This document shows, piece after piece, positions 17,743 through 24,990 of a stretch of DNA of 64,000 nucleotides (positions are counted from its first letter, which is position 1; the number at the start of each line of letters is the position of its first letter). This DNA comes from Polyangium fumosum (GTDB taxonomy: Bacteria; Myxococcota_A; Polyangia; Polyangiales; Polyangiaceae). Location: assembly GCF_005144585.1 (NCBI RefSeq), contig NZ_SSMQ01000031.1, positions 62,001 through 126,000 on the forward strand, given 5' to 3'. The notes below the pieces were generated by a model, which searched no databases, was not told the origin of the DNA, and worked only from the letters and a program-made list of their open reading frames with translations. Made by a program: the position numbers and the translations under genes.

Positions 17743-18338
17743 GCGAGCACCTCCACGGCACACGGCACCAAGAAGTCGCCCTGCCGCGCGAAAAACGAGA
17801 CCTCGCGCCCCTCGGGATCCCGCGCCGGATCCACGCAGACGAGCGCCGCGACCTGCCAGGGCCGCCGGAACGTGGAGAAGTGCAGATCCCGATCGACCAC
17901 GGAGAGCCCCCGATCCTCCGGCCCTGCGACGAGGTGCGTGTGAAACCAGCCGAGGATCGAGGCCCCATCGCGCTTCGCCTCGGCATGCCGCCGCATCGAG
18001 GCGAACGACTCCGGCGAAAACACGAGCGCGTCCGGCGCCTCCTCCGTGTGCTCGGCCCGGATCACCTCCGTCACCACGACGAGCCACCGCGAAGGCGCAT
18101 CCGCGTCCCGGTGCACCTCACCGAACAGAAACCCGCCTTCCTCCACCTCGCGCGAAAATCCCCACGAGACGCCGAGCGAATCGCGCACGTGGTCCCGGAC
18201 GAACACGTCGACGGGCCCGCCTTCGCGCGCCGCCCCGGGCCACGCGCGGGCGCGCGGACCGAGCGCGCTCTTCGTTCGGAGGGGCGGCGGCGGCGCCTTG
18301 ATCGGGGACACGCCGAACGCCTTTTTCGCCCGGATCAT
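17739..18338 (-). CDS. JAB/JAMM metallopeptidase (deubiquitinase-like)
   Basis: 199 residues; ATG overlaps the E2 stop by four bases. The zinc-binding JAMM motif is intact: Glu74 in GGFLFGEVH, then His133-x-His135 (GWFHTH) and Ser146-x-x-Asp149 (LSVVDRD). The His-to-Ser spacing is ten residues instead of the usual seven. JAB proteins in bacterial ubiquitin-like operons cleave isopeptide bonds or trim the modifier's C-terminus. The N-terminal 45 residues are Pro/Arg-rich and probably disordered. The E1-E2-JAB order matches known bacterial ubiquitin-like cassettes. Confidence 0.94.
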   Translation of the reverse strand: MIRAKKAFGVSPIKAPPPPLRTKSALGPRARAWPGAAREGGPVDVFVRDHVRDSLGVSWGFSREVEEGGFLFGEVHRDADAPSRWLVVVTEVIRAEHTEEAPDALVFSPESFASMRRHAEAKRDGASILGWFHTHLVAGPEDRGLSVVDRDLHFSTFRRPWQVAALVCVDPARDPEGREVSFFARQGDFLVPCAVEVLA

Positions 18339-19732
18339 GCCGAGAGCCGCTCGATCCTCACGCTGCGCGCGCGCCGCGCCGCCCCGCCTTCGAGCTCGCT
18401 CCACGAGCGCCCGCCGCTCGCCGTGATCGCGGCTTGCCCCTCGGGCGAGGCGGCCCAGGCGTGGGCCTCGGGGTTGTAGACCTCGCGCAGCTCGTAGTTC
18501 CGGTACGACGCCATGTCGACGAGCATCTGACAAACCGTACCGAAATGCAGCCCCGGCCGGTAGCTCTCCGCGAGCACGCCCAGACAAACGAGCCCCGTCT
18601 TCGCGTCCACGTTCGGGTGAAATACCTCGCGCTGGAAATACGCCTCCGGCGCCTTCACCGGGAAATCGGGCGGCATCACCAGGAGCACCTCGTGCGCCTC
18701 GACCCGCCGCGGCGGTGATCCCGGGGCAAACCCCGGCGCGCGAAAGCGCACGAGGTACTCCGTCGGCACGTCGAGTGCGTTCGCCTGCACCTCGAAGCCC
18801 TGGTGCGTCCCGGCAAACTCGAGGATCTGGTTCTTCACCATCGCCAGGCTCTCGGTCAGCAGAAACGGATTCACGCTGCCCGCGCGGCGCTCCGGATGGA
18901 TTTCCAGGAGATCGAAGGGCTGCACGCCCGCGTCGTGCAGCGTCTGCTGCGAGAAGAGCCGCCGCGCCCCGCGCTCCCCGGGCCGCCGCAGATCCACGAC
19001 GGGCAGCGCCTTTTCGCCTTTGCCCATGGGCCAGAACGCCTCCTCGTAGGCCCCGAGGATCGCCTGCGCCACGTCCACGAGCCGCGTCGAGGCCCGCACG
19101 TGATCGAGCACGAACCGCTGCCCGTCCGGCCCCTCGGCTTGCAGCGGATCGAGGAAATAATCGCGGAACGCGTGGCTCTCGCGCGCGACCTCCACGCGCA
19201 TCGAGGGCTCGATCGACGCGCGGAGCGACCGCACGATCGTCTCCGCCTCTTCCTCGCTCGCGCCTTCGAACGACACGCAGAGACCTCCTTCCTCGCGGCT
19301 CACGAGATCGAGCGCCGCCCTTCGCCCGAGCGAGGCCGCGACGCCGCGCGACGCCTTCACGATCGCCAGGATCTGCTCGTCGCCGAGATCCTCCTGCAGC
19401 ACGATCGAAATGGGCAGCGCCTGCGCGCCCGATTCGCGCGCAAAGCCCGCCTCACGCCCCTTGCCACGCTTGCCGGGAAAGAGCCGCGACGCTTCGGCGA
19501 GCAGCGCCGAGACCCCCGCGCGCCCGCCGCCTTGCTCCACGATCTCGGCGACCTTCTGGAAATAGTCGTGCGCCGGCCCCTCGAACCGCGGCAGGCGCGC
19601 GCCTTCGAGGCCCGGCACGCCTGCGAGGATCGCGCCGCCGAGCAGCGTGAGCGCGTCCTCGCGTGTTTCTGCCACGCGCCCGAGCTCGCCCACCGCCTCC
19701 GCCGTGTCCAGAAGAAGTCCCGCGTTCGACAT
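18335..19732 (-). CDS. E2 ubiquitin-conjugating-like enzyme with fused Ubl domain
   Basis: 465 residues; ATG shares one base with the E1 stop. The last 130 residues are a UBC fold: HPN motif (FHPNVD, about 371-376) with the catalytic Cys383 in GLVCLGVL, then the typical helical end. Before it, residues about 235-290 (ending TLHDAGVQPFDLLEIHPE) read like a YukD-type ubiquitin-like domain, without a terminal GG, so probably a docking domain rather than the free modifier. The first 100 residues contain a helical segment (GGGRAGVSALLAEASRLFPG) resembling an effector-associated (EAD1-like) adaptor. E2 enzymes carry the activated modifier from E1 to targets. Confidence 0.93.
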   Translation of the reverse strand: MSNAGLLLDTAEAVGELGRVAETREDALTLLGGAILAGVPGLEGARLPRFEGPAHDYFQKVAEIVEQGGGRAGVSALLAEASRLFPGKRGKGREAGFARESGAQALPISIVLQEDLGDEQILAIVKASRGVAASLGRRAALDLVSREEGGLCVSFEGASEEEAETIVRSLRASIEPSMRVEVARESHAFRDYFLDPLQAEGPDGQRFVLDHVRASTRLVDVAQAILGAYEEAFWPMGKGEKALPVVDLRRPGERGARRLFSQQTLHDAGVQPFDLLEIHPERRAGSVNPFLLTESLAMVKNQILEFAGTHQGFEVQANALDVPTEYLVRFRAPGFAPGSPPRRVEAHEVLLVMPPDFPVKAPEAYFQREVFHPNVDAKTGLVCLGVLAESYRPGLHFGTVCQMLVDMASYRNYELREVYNPEAHAWAASPEGQAAITASGGRSWSELEGGAARRARSVRIERLSA

Positions 19733-20802
19733 CAGGAAAGCTCCACGTACGTGATTCCGACTCGACCGAGCACCGCGAGGATCTCGCGCGGCGCCACCCC
19801 CAGATCCGACAACACCGCCCCCTCGGGCGCGCTCTCGAAGAGGAGCGTCGTCCGCGCTCGCATCAACGTACCACAACGCGGACAGCCTCGGGTGGACGGC
19901 ATGCCCCACGCCTCCTCGGCGTGATCCCCGCGCGGACATTCGAGCCTCTGCAAGAGCGGGCTCCACGCGAGCGGCCGCGCCCCCGGCCCGAGCGCCGCGC
20001 GAAGCGCCCCCACGGTCGCATCACTCCCGAGCGGAATTCGCGTCGCTTCCCCGATCGGCGCATGCAGCGGGCAATCCGGCGCGCGCTGCATCCGGAGCGG
20101 CTCGGCCGCGCCGCGCAGCACGTCGATCACGACCGCGTCGGTCGCCGCCGCCTCGCCCATGATCACCCGCGCCGCGAGCGCGCTCGCCCACGCGCCCACG
20201 AGGCCCGCGACAGGCGCGCTCGACCCGAGCTCCGCAGGCCTGCGCGGATCCATGCAGCTCCACGGCACGTCGCTCTTCGCGCGCTCCTCGGGCGAGAGCG
20301 CACACGCGTAACACGGCCCGTCCGGATCCAGAAACGGCCGCACCTCCCCGCCCCACGCCGACGTCGCCGCGTCGATCCACCGCGCGCGCACGAGCCCCGC
20401 GCGCCCCGCGAGCGACATCCGCGCCGCGCGGCTGTCGAGACACCCCACGACGAGCGACGCATCCCGCAGCTCCGCGAGCCCCACGCCCGAGACGAGCGCT
20501 GCAGGCCGCGCCTCCACGACCGTCTCCGGCGCGAGCGCGGCGAGCGTATCCTTCGCCGCCAGCGCCTTCGGCCGCCCCACGTCCGCGGGCCGAAACAACG
20601 GCGCGCGGCTCAGGTTCGAGGCTGCGACAACATCAGGATCACAAAGCACGAGCTTTCCCACGCCCGCGAGCGCGAGCGCCTGCGCGACCACGTTCCCGAG
20701 CGCGCCCACGCCCGCGATCACCACCGTCGCCGCGGCGAGCCGATCCTGCCGAAACCCCGGCACGAGCGCGTGCCGCGCGAACCGCTCGGACAAACCGCTC
20801 AC
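19732..20802 (-). CDS. E1-like ubiquitin-activating enzyme (ThiF family)
   Basis: 356 residues from a GTG overlapping the RING-like stop (GTGA). The Rossmann motif GVGALG (31-36) and the conserved Asp57, Asn63, Arg66 and Lys79 of ThiF/MoeB adenylation domains are all present. CYAC (164-167) and a C-terminal CPRCG provide probable zinc ligands; Cys183 in PWSCMDPR is the best candidate for the thioester cysteine. About 100 C-terminal residues after the adenylation domain may be an E2-binding part. It would adenylate the modifier and pass it to the E2 encoded immediately downstream. Confidence 0.94.
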   Translation of the reverse strand: MSGLSERFARHALVPGFRQDRLAAATVVIAGVGALGNVVAQALALAGVGKLVLCDPDVVAASNLSRAPLFRPADVGRPKALAAKDTLAALAPETVVEARPAALVSGVGLAELRDASLVVGCLDSRAARMSLAGRAGLVRARWIDAATSAWGGEVRPFLDPDGPCYACALSPEERAKSDVPWSCMDPRRPAELGSSAPVAGLVGAWASALAARVIMGEAAATDAVVIDVLRGAAEPLRMQRAPDCPLHAPIGEATRIPLGSDATVGALRAALGPGARPLAWSPLLQRLECPRGDHAEEAWGMPSTRGCPRCGTLMRARTTLLFESAPEGAVLSDLGVAPREILAVLGRVGITYVELS

Positions 20803-21383
20803 GTGAGCTTCCGCGAGGTCACGGGGCAATGCTGCCCGATCTTGCTCTTCTGCCACTCATCGAAGCAATACATCGTCCGGATCGCGTCGCGGTGCACGGC
20901 CCCGCGGCAGAGCGGCGCCTCGGGGCTGCACGGACAAACCACGACCTCATCGAACGGCCGGAGCGTGTGCCCGCAGATCACGCACGAAGGCCGCCGCCCC
21001 GCGCCCCCCGGCGCCGCGAGCCGCGGATCCCCCGGCAAGAGCCGCACGAGCGGGAGCCCCTCGGGCGGCGGATGCGCGGACGCGACCCCCGCGTAAAACG
21101 CCTCGCGCTCCCGCGACGACGCCGACGCCGAGATCGTCTCCTCGTCCGGACAAACCTCCCCGTGACGCACCTCGTCCCTCGCCGCCCCCGCGGGATCCAC
21201 GGCATCGCCGCGCCGGAACGTGTGCCCGCAGTGCGTGCAGGTTTTTCCCAGCCACGGCGAGCGGATCGTGGTCCGCGTCCCCCCACCTGCCGCGGGCTCT
21301 TTGCGCGTCGGATCCCGCCCCTTCCCGAGGCCTCGGTCGAACGCCTCGCGGAGGGCCGCTTCCACGGTGTCCCGCTTCGCCAT
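20799..21383 (-). CDS. RING-like zinc-finger protein, candidate E3 component
   Basis: 194 residues, first gene of the operon. ATG 21383 is preferred over an in-frame TTG six bases upstream. The C-terminal 70 residues place eight zinc ligands in RING-like order: CVIC, then CPC, C, H (AVHRDA), C (MYCFDEW) and C (HCPVTSR), consistent with a prokaryotic RING/treble-clef finger. A related half motif, CTHCGHTFRRGD, occurs near residue 50, as if the finger were duplicated (compare CVICGHTLRPFD). With E1 and E2 downstream, a ligase or target-selecting role is likely. The family assignment is from ligand pattern only. Confidence 0.87.
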   Translation of the reverse strand: MAKRDTVEAALREAFDRGLGKGRDPTRKEPAAGGGTRTTIRSPWLGKTCTHCGHTFRRGDAVDPAGAARDEVRHGEVCPDEETISASASSREREAFYAGVASAHPPPEGLPLVRLLPGDPRLAAPGGAGRRPSCVICGHTLRPFDEVVVCPCSPEAPLCRGAVHRDAIRTMYCFDEWQKSKIGQHCPVTSRKLT

Positions 21384-21415
21384 CTGCAAAGAACCTTAGC
21401 AAATCCCCTCGGATT

Positions 21416-21427
21416 CGGATACATCCG
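21416..21427. promoter_or_regulatory. Palindrome in the divergent promoter region of the ternary system
   Basis: The only gap between the two divergent operons is 64 bases (21384-21447). It holds the palindrome CGGAT-AC-ATCCG, itself nested in a wider imperfect repeat (CCCCTCGGAT at 21405-21414 against ATCCGGGG at 21423-21430). Its central position makes it a candidate operator co-regulating both operons. No regulator gene is adjacent. Confidence 0.45.
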
Positions 21428-21447
21428 GGGGTCGGGAGCGCCGGGGC

Positions 21448-23715
21448 ATGAGCGAGCCGCAACACGCACGCAAGGCCACGCTCGACGCGTACGTGACGCG
21501 CCAGGCCGCCACGGTGGGCCGCGCCCCCGTGGCCGAGGACGTCGCGACGATCGGCCCCGTCGGCCCCTTCAAAGGCGCCACCGGCGCAGCCTCGCTCGGC
21601 ATCATCGACGATTTCTCCGAGAGTTACCTCGGCAAGGGCCCGGGCTCCGTCACCTTCGCCCGCGACGGCCGCTCGCTCTACTTCGGCCGCGACGACGGCA
21701 AGCTCCGGCGCCTCGCCCTGCCCGCGGGCACGCTCCTATGGGAGCAAAGCGAATCCGAATACGGACGCGGCATTCTATGCGTCGCGGTGTCGCCCGACGG
21801 AAAACGGATCGCCTATGCCCGCAAGAGCGGCGACGTGCGCATCGCCGACGCCGAGACCGGCAAGACCCTCCGCGAAATCAAGGGCGGCAATGCCTTCTTC
21901 GAGCTTTCTTTCTCGAAGGACGGCCAGCTCCTCGCCATGGGCGGCCAGGGCGGCACGCGCCTCCTCCACCTCGCCACGATGGCCGAGACCGCGCTCGCCG
22001 CGAGCCATTGGACGATGTCCTATTCCGTCGCGTTCGCCCCCGAGGCGCCGATCCTCGCCGAGGGCGCGACGGGCGGAAAGCTCCGCCTCTGGAACATGCC
22101 GAGCGGGCTCCGCGCCGAGCATCAGCATCATCGGGGCGACATTCACGGCGTCGCCTGGTCGCCCGACGGCAACCGTCTCGCCACCGCGTCCGAGGACAAA
22201 GACGTCATCCTCTGCGGCCTCGACCCGAAAGATCCGATCCTCCGCCTCACAGGCCACACGGGCCTCGTCTTTTGCGTCGCCTGGTCCCCCGAGGGCCGCC
22301 GCATCGCCTCCGGCTCGGCCGATCGCACCATTCGAATCTGGGACGCGCACACCGGCCTCCCGCTCGCCCGGTACGAATTCCCCGAAGACTTCGCCTATCG
22401 CCTCGCCTTTTCGCCCGACGGCGTCCTGCTCGCGTCGACGCACCCTTGCACGGCGCGCGTCTGGAATACGCAGGCCACCCTCAAAGCCGTGGCGCCTGCG
22501 CCGCGCCTCCTCAGCGCAGGCCCGCTCGCCGCCGATCTCGACCCGCTACCCGGCGCGCTCGTCGCCCTGCTCCGCGTGAATCGCTCAGCGCCGCTCTCGC
22601 TCCTCCGCGAATTGCTCGCCCTCACCGCCGGACAAACCTCGTCCCCCGCAGCCCAGCGCCTCGCGCGCCACCCCGGGACGAGCGCCCTCGCCGCGCTCCG
22701 CTGGCCACCGCAAGCCCGTATCGCGCTCGTCTTGCTCCTGCTCCGCGACTCCGAGGACACCTCGTTTGCCCCGCCAACCGACACCTCCGCCGCCGAGATT
22801 CGTTTCGCCCTGATCGACGCCCTCGCCGGCGGCGCCTCCGAGCCCGACGCGCCGCCCTTGCCCCTCGCGTACCTCGAACACGCCCTCGACGCCGTCGACG
22901 ATCGCCTGCTCGCCTTGCTCGGCTCCCTCGGCCCCGAGGCGTGCGCCGACGATCCCACCCTGCCGCTCGTGATGCTCGGGCGCCTCGCTGAGCTCGCGCC
23001 GCGGATCGCCCTCGATCGCCGGCTCCTCGCCTTGCGTATCCCCGCGCAGAGCCTCGGCGCCGCGGAGGCGCGGGGCCCCTGGCTCGAACCCTCGGGGTTT
23101 TCTTCGTCGGGCCACCTCCTCCAGCTCGTCCCCTCACAATGGGCCTTGCCCGACGATCTCCGGCAGTATCGCGCCCTCGCCGGCGGCCTGCTCTATCGCG
23201 CCCGCTTCGGCCGCGAGCCGCCGCGCCTGCGCCCGCTCGTGCTCGTCCTCGACGTCTCGCCCACCGCCTTCGGCCCGGTCGAGGCCCTGCTCCGGCAAGC
23301 CGCGCACGCCCTCGCCGCGTCCCTGCTCGACGTCGGCCTGCCCGCCTATTTCATTGCAGCCGGCGGCAACAACGAAGCGCGGGCGATCGCCCACCGCGCA
23401 GACCTCTTCGAAGTGCTCACGGCCCGCGCGCGCGAGCCCGTGCATACCGGACAAACCATGGCCCTCGCCGCCGAACTCTGCACGTCCTTGCCCATGCACG
23501 GTCCGCTCGAACCCACGATCGTGCTCCTCTCGCATCCGTCGTTCGGCGAGGAGGACCTCGACGTCCCCGCGCCCAAGGACCTCGCCGGCTTTTTCGTGCA
23601 TTACCCGGGCCACCCCCGGGAGCCCGCGTGGCAAAGGCGATGCAAGCGCGCCGTCTGCCTCGGCCCCGACGACGAAGGCCTGCTCGCGGCGGCCCTCGGG
23701 CAGGTGCTCGCATGA
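21448..23715 (+). CDS. WD40 beta-propeller-vWA fusion, ternary-system sensor/partner
   Basis: 755 residues. Residues about 60-350 contain WD40/propeller repeats (VAWSPEGRRIASGSADRTIRIWDAH is the clearest). A helical middle follows. From about residue 595 there is a vWA-like domain: strand RPLVLVLDVSPT, with the MIDAS motif altered to Asp602-x-Ser604-x-Thr606, and later GQTMALA and SHPSFGEED, where a canonical domain has T and D ligands. Metal binding may therefore be weak. In described systems this propeller-vWA partner works with MoxR and the FtsH/CDC48-like AAA, both encoded across the short divergent promoter. It overlaps the next gene by four bases. Confidence 0.92.
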   Translation: MSEPQHARKATLDAYVTRQAATVGRAPVAEDVATIGPVGPFKGATGAASLGIIDDFSESYLGKGPGSVTFARDGRSLYFGRDDGKLRRLALPAGTLLWEQSESEYGRGILCVAVSPDGKRIAYARKSGDVRIADAETGKTLREIKGGNAFFELSFSKDGQLLAMGGQGGTRLLHLATMAETALAASHWTMSYSVAFAPEAPILAEGATGGKLRLWNMPSGLRAEHQHHRGDIHGVAWSPDGNRLATASEDKDVILCGLDPKDPILRLTGHTGLVFCVAWSPEGRRIASGSADRTIRIWDAHTGLPLARYEFPEDFAYRLAFSPDGVLLASTHPCTARVWNTQATLKAVAPAPRLLSAGPLAADLDPLPGALVALLRVNRSAPLSLLRELLALTAGQTSSPAAQRLARHPGTSALAALRWPPQARIALVLLLLRDSEDTSFAPPTDTSAAEIRFALIDALAGGASEPDAPPLPLAYLEHALDAVDDRLLALLGSLGPEACADDPTLPLVMLGRLAELAPRIALDRRLLALRIPAQSLGAAEARGPWLEPSGFSSSGHLLQLVPSQWALPDDLRQYRALAGGLLYRARFGREPPRLRPLVLVLDVSPTAFGPVEALLRQAAHALAASLLDVGLPAYFIAAGGNNEARAIAHRADLFEVLTARAREPVHTGQTMALAAELCTSLPMHGPLEPTIVLLSHPSFGEEDLDVPAPKDLAGFFVHYPGHPREPAWQRRCKRAVCLGPDDEGLLAAALGQVLA

Positions 23716-24743
23716 CCTCGTCTCCGGAATGGCGCCCCGCGCGGTTTTACCGGACCGACGGCGCGCGCCTCACCTGCACCCTCTGCCCCTTCGCGTGCGC
23801 GCTCGCGGACGGCGATCGGGGCCGCTGCCACGTCCGGCAGAGGCGCGGCGACACGATGGAAACGGCGACCTACGCGACGTCCGTCCTCCACGCCCAGCCC
23901 ATCGAGCGCAAGCCGCTGTATCACGTTCATCCCGGAAAAACCGTCCTCACCGTGGCCGCGCCGGGCTGCACGTTCGCCTGCACGTATTGCCAGAACTTCC
24001 CCCTCTCGCAGCACGGCCGCATCGAGGCGCCGTGGACCGCGCGTCCCATCACGGCGCGAGAGCTCGTCCGCGCGTGCGCGGAGAAAAACGCGCTCCTCGC
24101 CTTCTCGTACACCGAGCCCCTCCTCGCCGCCGAGCTCGCGCTCGACGTCGCCGAGCTCCAGGGCGACCCCGGCCCCGCCATCGTTTGGAAGACCAATGGG
24201 TTCGTCACGAAACACGCCGCCCGGCTCGTCGCCCCGGCCCTGCTCGCCGCCAACGTCGATCTGAAGACGCCGGCCGACCTTTCGCACCGCAAGCTCACGG
24301 CCGCGCCGCTCGCGCCCGTCCTGGAAGCGCTTTCCATCTGGAAAGAATGCGGCGTCTGGCTCGAAATCTCGACCCCGCTCATCCCGGGCCTCAACACGGA
24401 CGACGCCTCGCTCCGCGCCCTCGCCGCGCTCGTCGTTTCGTTCGGCGCCGAGACCCCGTGGCACCTCGTCCGTTTCCACCCCGATTATCGCCTCCAGGAA
24501 GCCCCCCCGACACACCCCGACCTCCTCCGCCGCGCCGTCGCCCTCGCGAAGGACGCCGGGCTCGTGCACGTGTACGTCGAGCGCGCGCTCGGCGAGGACG
24601 GGCGCAATACATCTTGCGCGGGCTGTGGCCAGGCCGTGATTCGAAGAGACGTGTGGGCGCTCGCGGAGAACAACCTCCTTCACGGAACATGCCCTCATTG
24701 CTCACGGAAGGTCCCCGGGCGATGGGACGAGGTGCCGACATGA
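23712..24743 (+). CDS. amrS: AmmeMemoRadiSam-type radical SAM enzyme
   Basis: 343 residues, ATG overlapping the vWA stop (ATGA). The radical SAM cluster motif C-x3-C-x2-C is GCTFACTYCQN (Cys86, 90, 93). N-terminal CTLCPFAC...GRCHVR and a C-terminal CAGCG...CPHC add further Cys, as in the AmmeMemoRadiSam/PflA-like family. Family members accompany AMMECR1 and MEMO proteins, which are absent here; instead it is locked into the vWA operon. Its reaction is unknown; a modification of the system's own protein or of a target is possible. Confidence 0.9.
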   Translation: MTSSPEWRPARFYRTDGARLTCTLCPFACALADGDRGRCHVRQRRGDTMETATYATSVLHAQPIERKPLYHVHPGKTVLTVAAPGCTFACTYCQNFPLSQHGRIEAPWTARPITARELVRACAEKNALLAFSYTEPLLAAELALDVAELQGDPGPAIVWKTNGFVTKHAARLVAPALLAANVDLKTPADLSHRKLTAAPLAPVLEALSIWKECGVWLEISTPLIPGLNTDDASLRALAALVVSFGAETPWHLVRFHPDYRLQEAPPTHPDLLRRAVALAKDAGLVHVYVERALGEDGRNTSCAGCGQAVIRRDVWALAENNLLHGTCPHCSRKVPGRWDEVPT

Positions 24744-24949
24744 CGAAACGCGAATTCGTCGAATCCCTGCCCGACCTCATCACGCCCGAGGAGTATGCGG
24801 CCGATCCCGAGGGCCGGAAGGTCAAGCTGCGCATCCGGCCGACGGCGGACGGCGTGGAGGTGATCGGCGACGCCGTCCGGCCCAAGGAGCTCGAAGAGAT
24901 CCTCCTCGCCCTCGACCCGGCCGTCCTCGAGCAAATGCTCTGCGGCTAG
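24740..24949 (+). CDS. Small acidic protein linked to the radical SAM gene
   Basis: 69 residues, start overlapping the radical SAM stop by four bases (ATGA). It has a mixed alpha/beta sequence (MTKREFVESLPDLITPEEYA, then KVKLRIRPTADGVEVIGD, then a Leu/Glu-rich helix ending EQMLCG). The single Cys two residues before a terminal Gly is notable. It could be a substrate or partner of the radical SAM enzyme; I recognise no family. Confidence 0.8.
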   Translation: MTKREFVESLPDLITPEEYAADPEGRKVKLRIRPTADGVEVIGDAVRPKELEEILLALDPAVLEQMLCG

Positions 24950-24974
24950 CCTGCAAGTCCGGGCGTTCGTGGTA

Positions 24975-24990
24975 GGTTTGTACTCAAACC
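24975..24990 (+). promoter_or_regulatory. Hairpin abutting the TonB-receptor start codon
   Basis: Perfect inverted repeat GGTTTG-TACT-CAAACC ends on the base before the ATG at 24991. The purine-rich GGTAGG that might serve as ribosome site (24971-24976) overlaps the left arm, so the hairpin could limit translation, or it may be a protein-binding operator. Confidence 0.45.

Noticed and set aside
10184-24949. Classical defence system of CBASS or Thoeris type
   Set aside because: E1, E2 and JAB alone could suggest CBASS-like regulation, but there is no cGAS/DncV-like cyclase, TIR or SIR2 domain in the locus.
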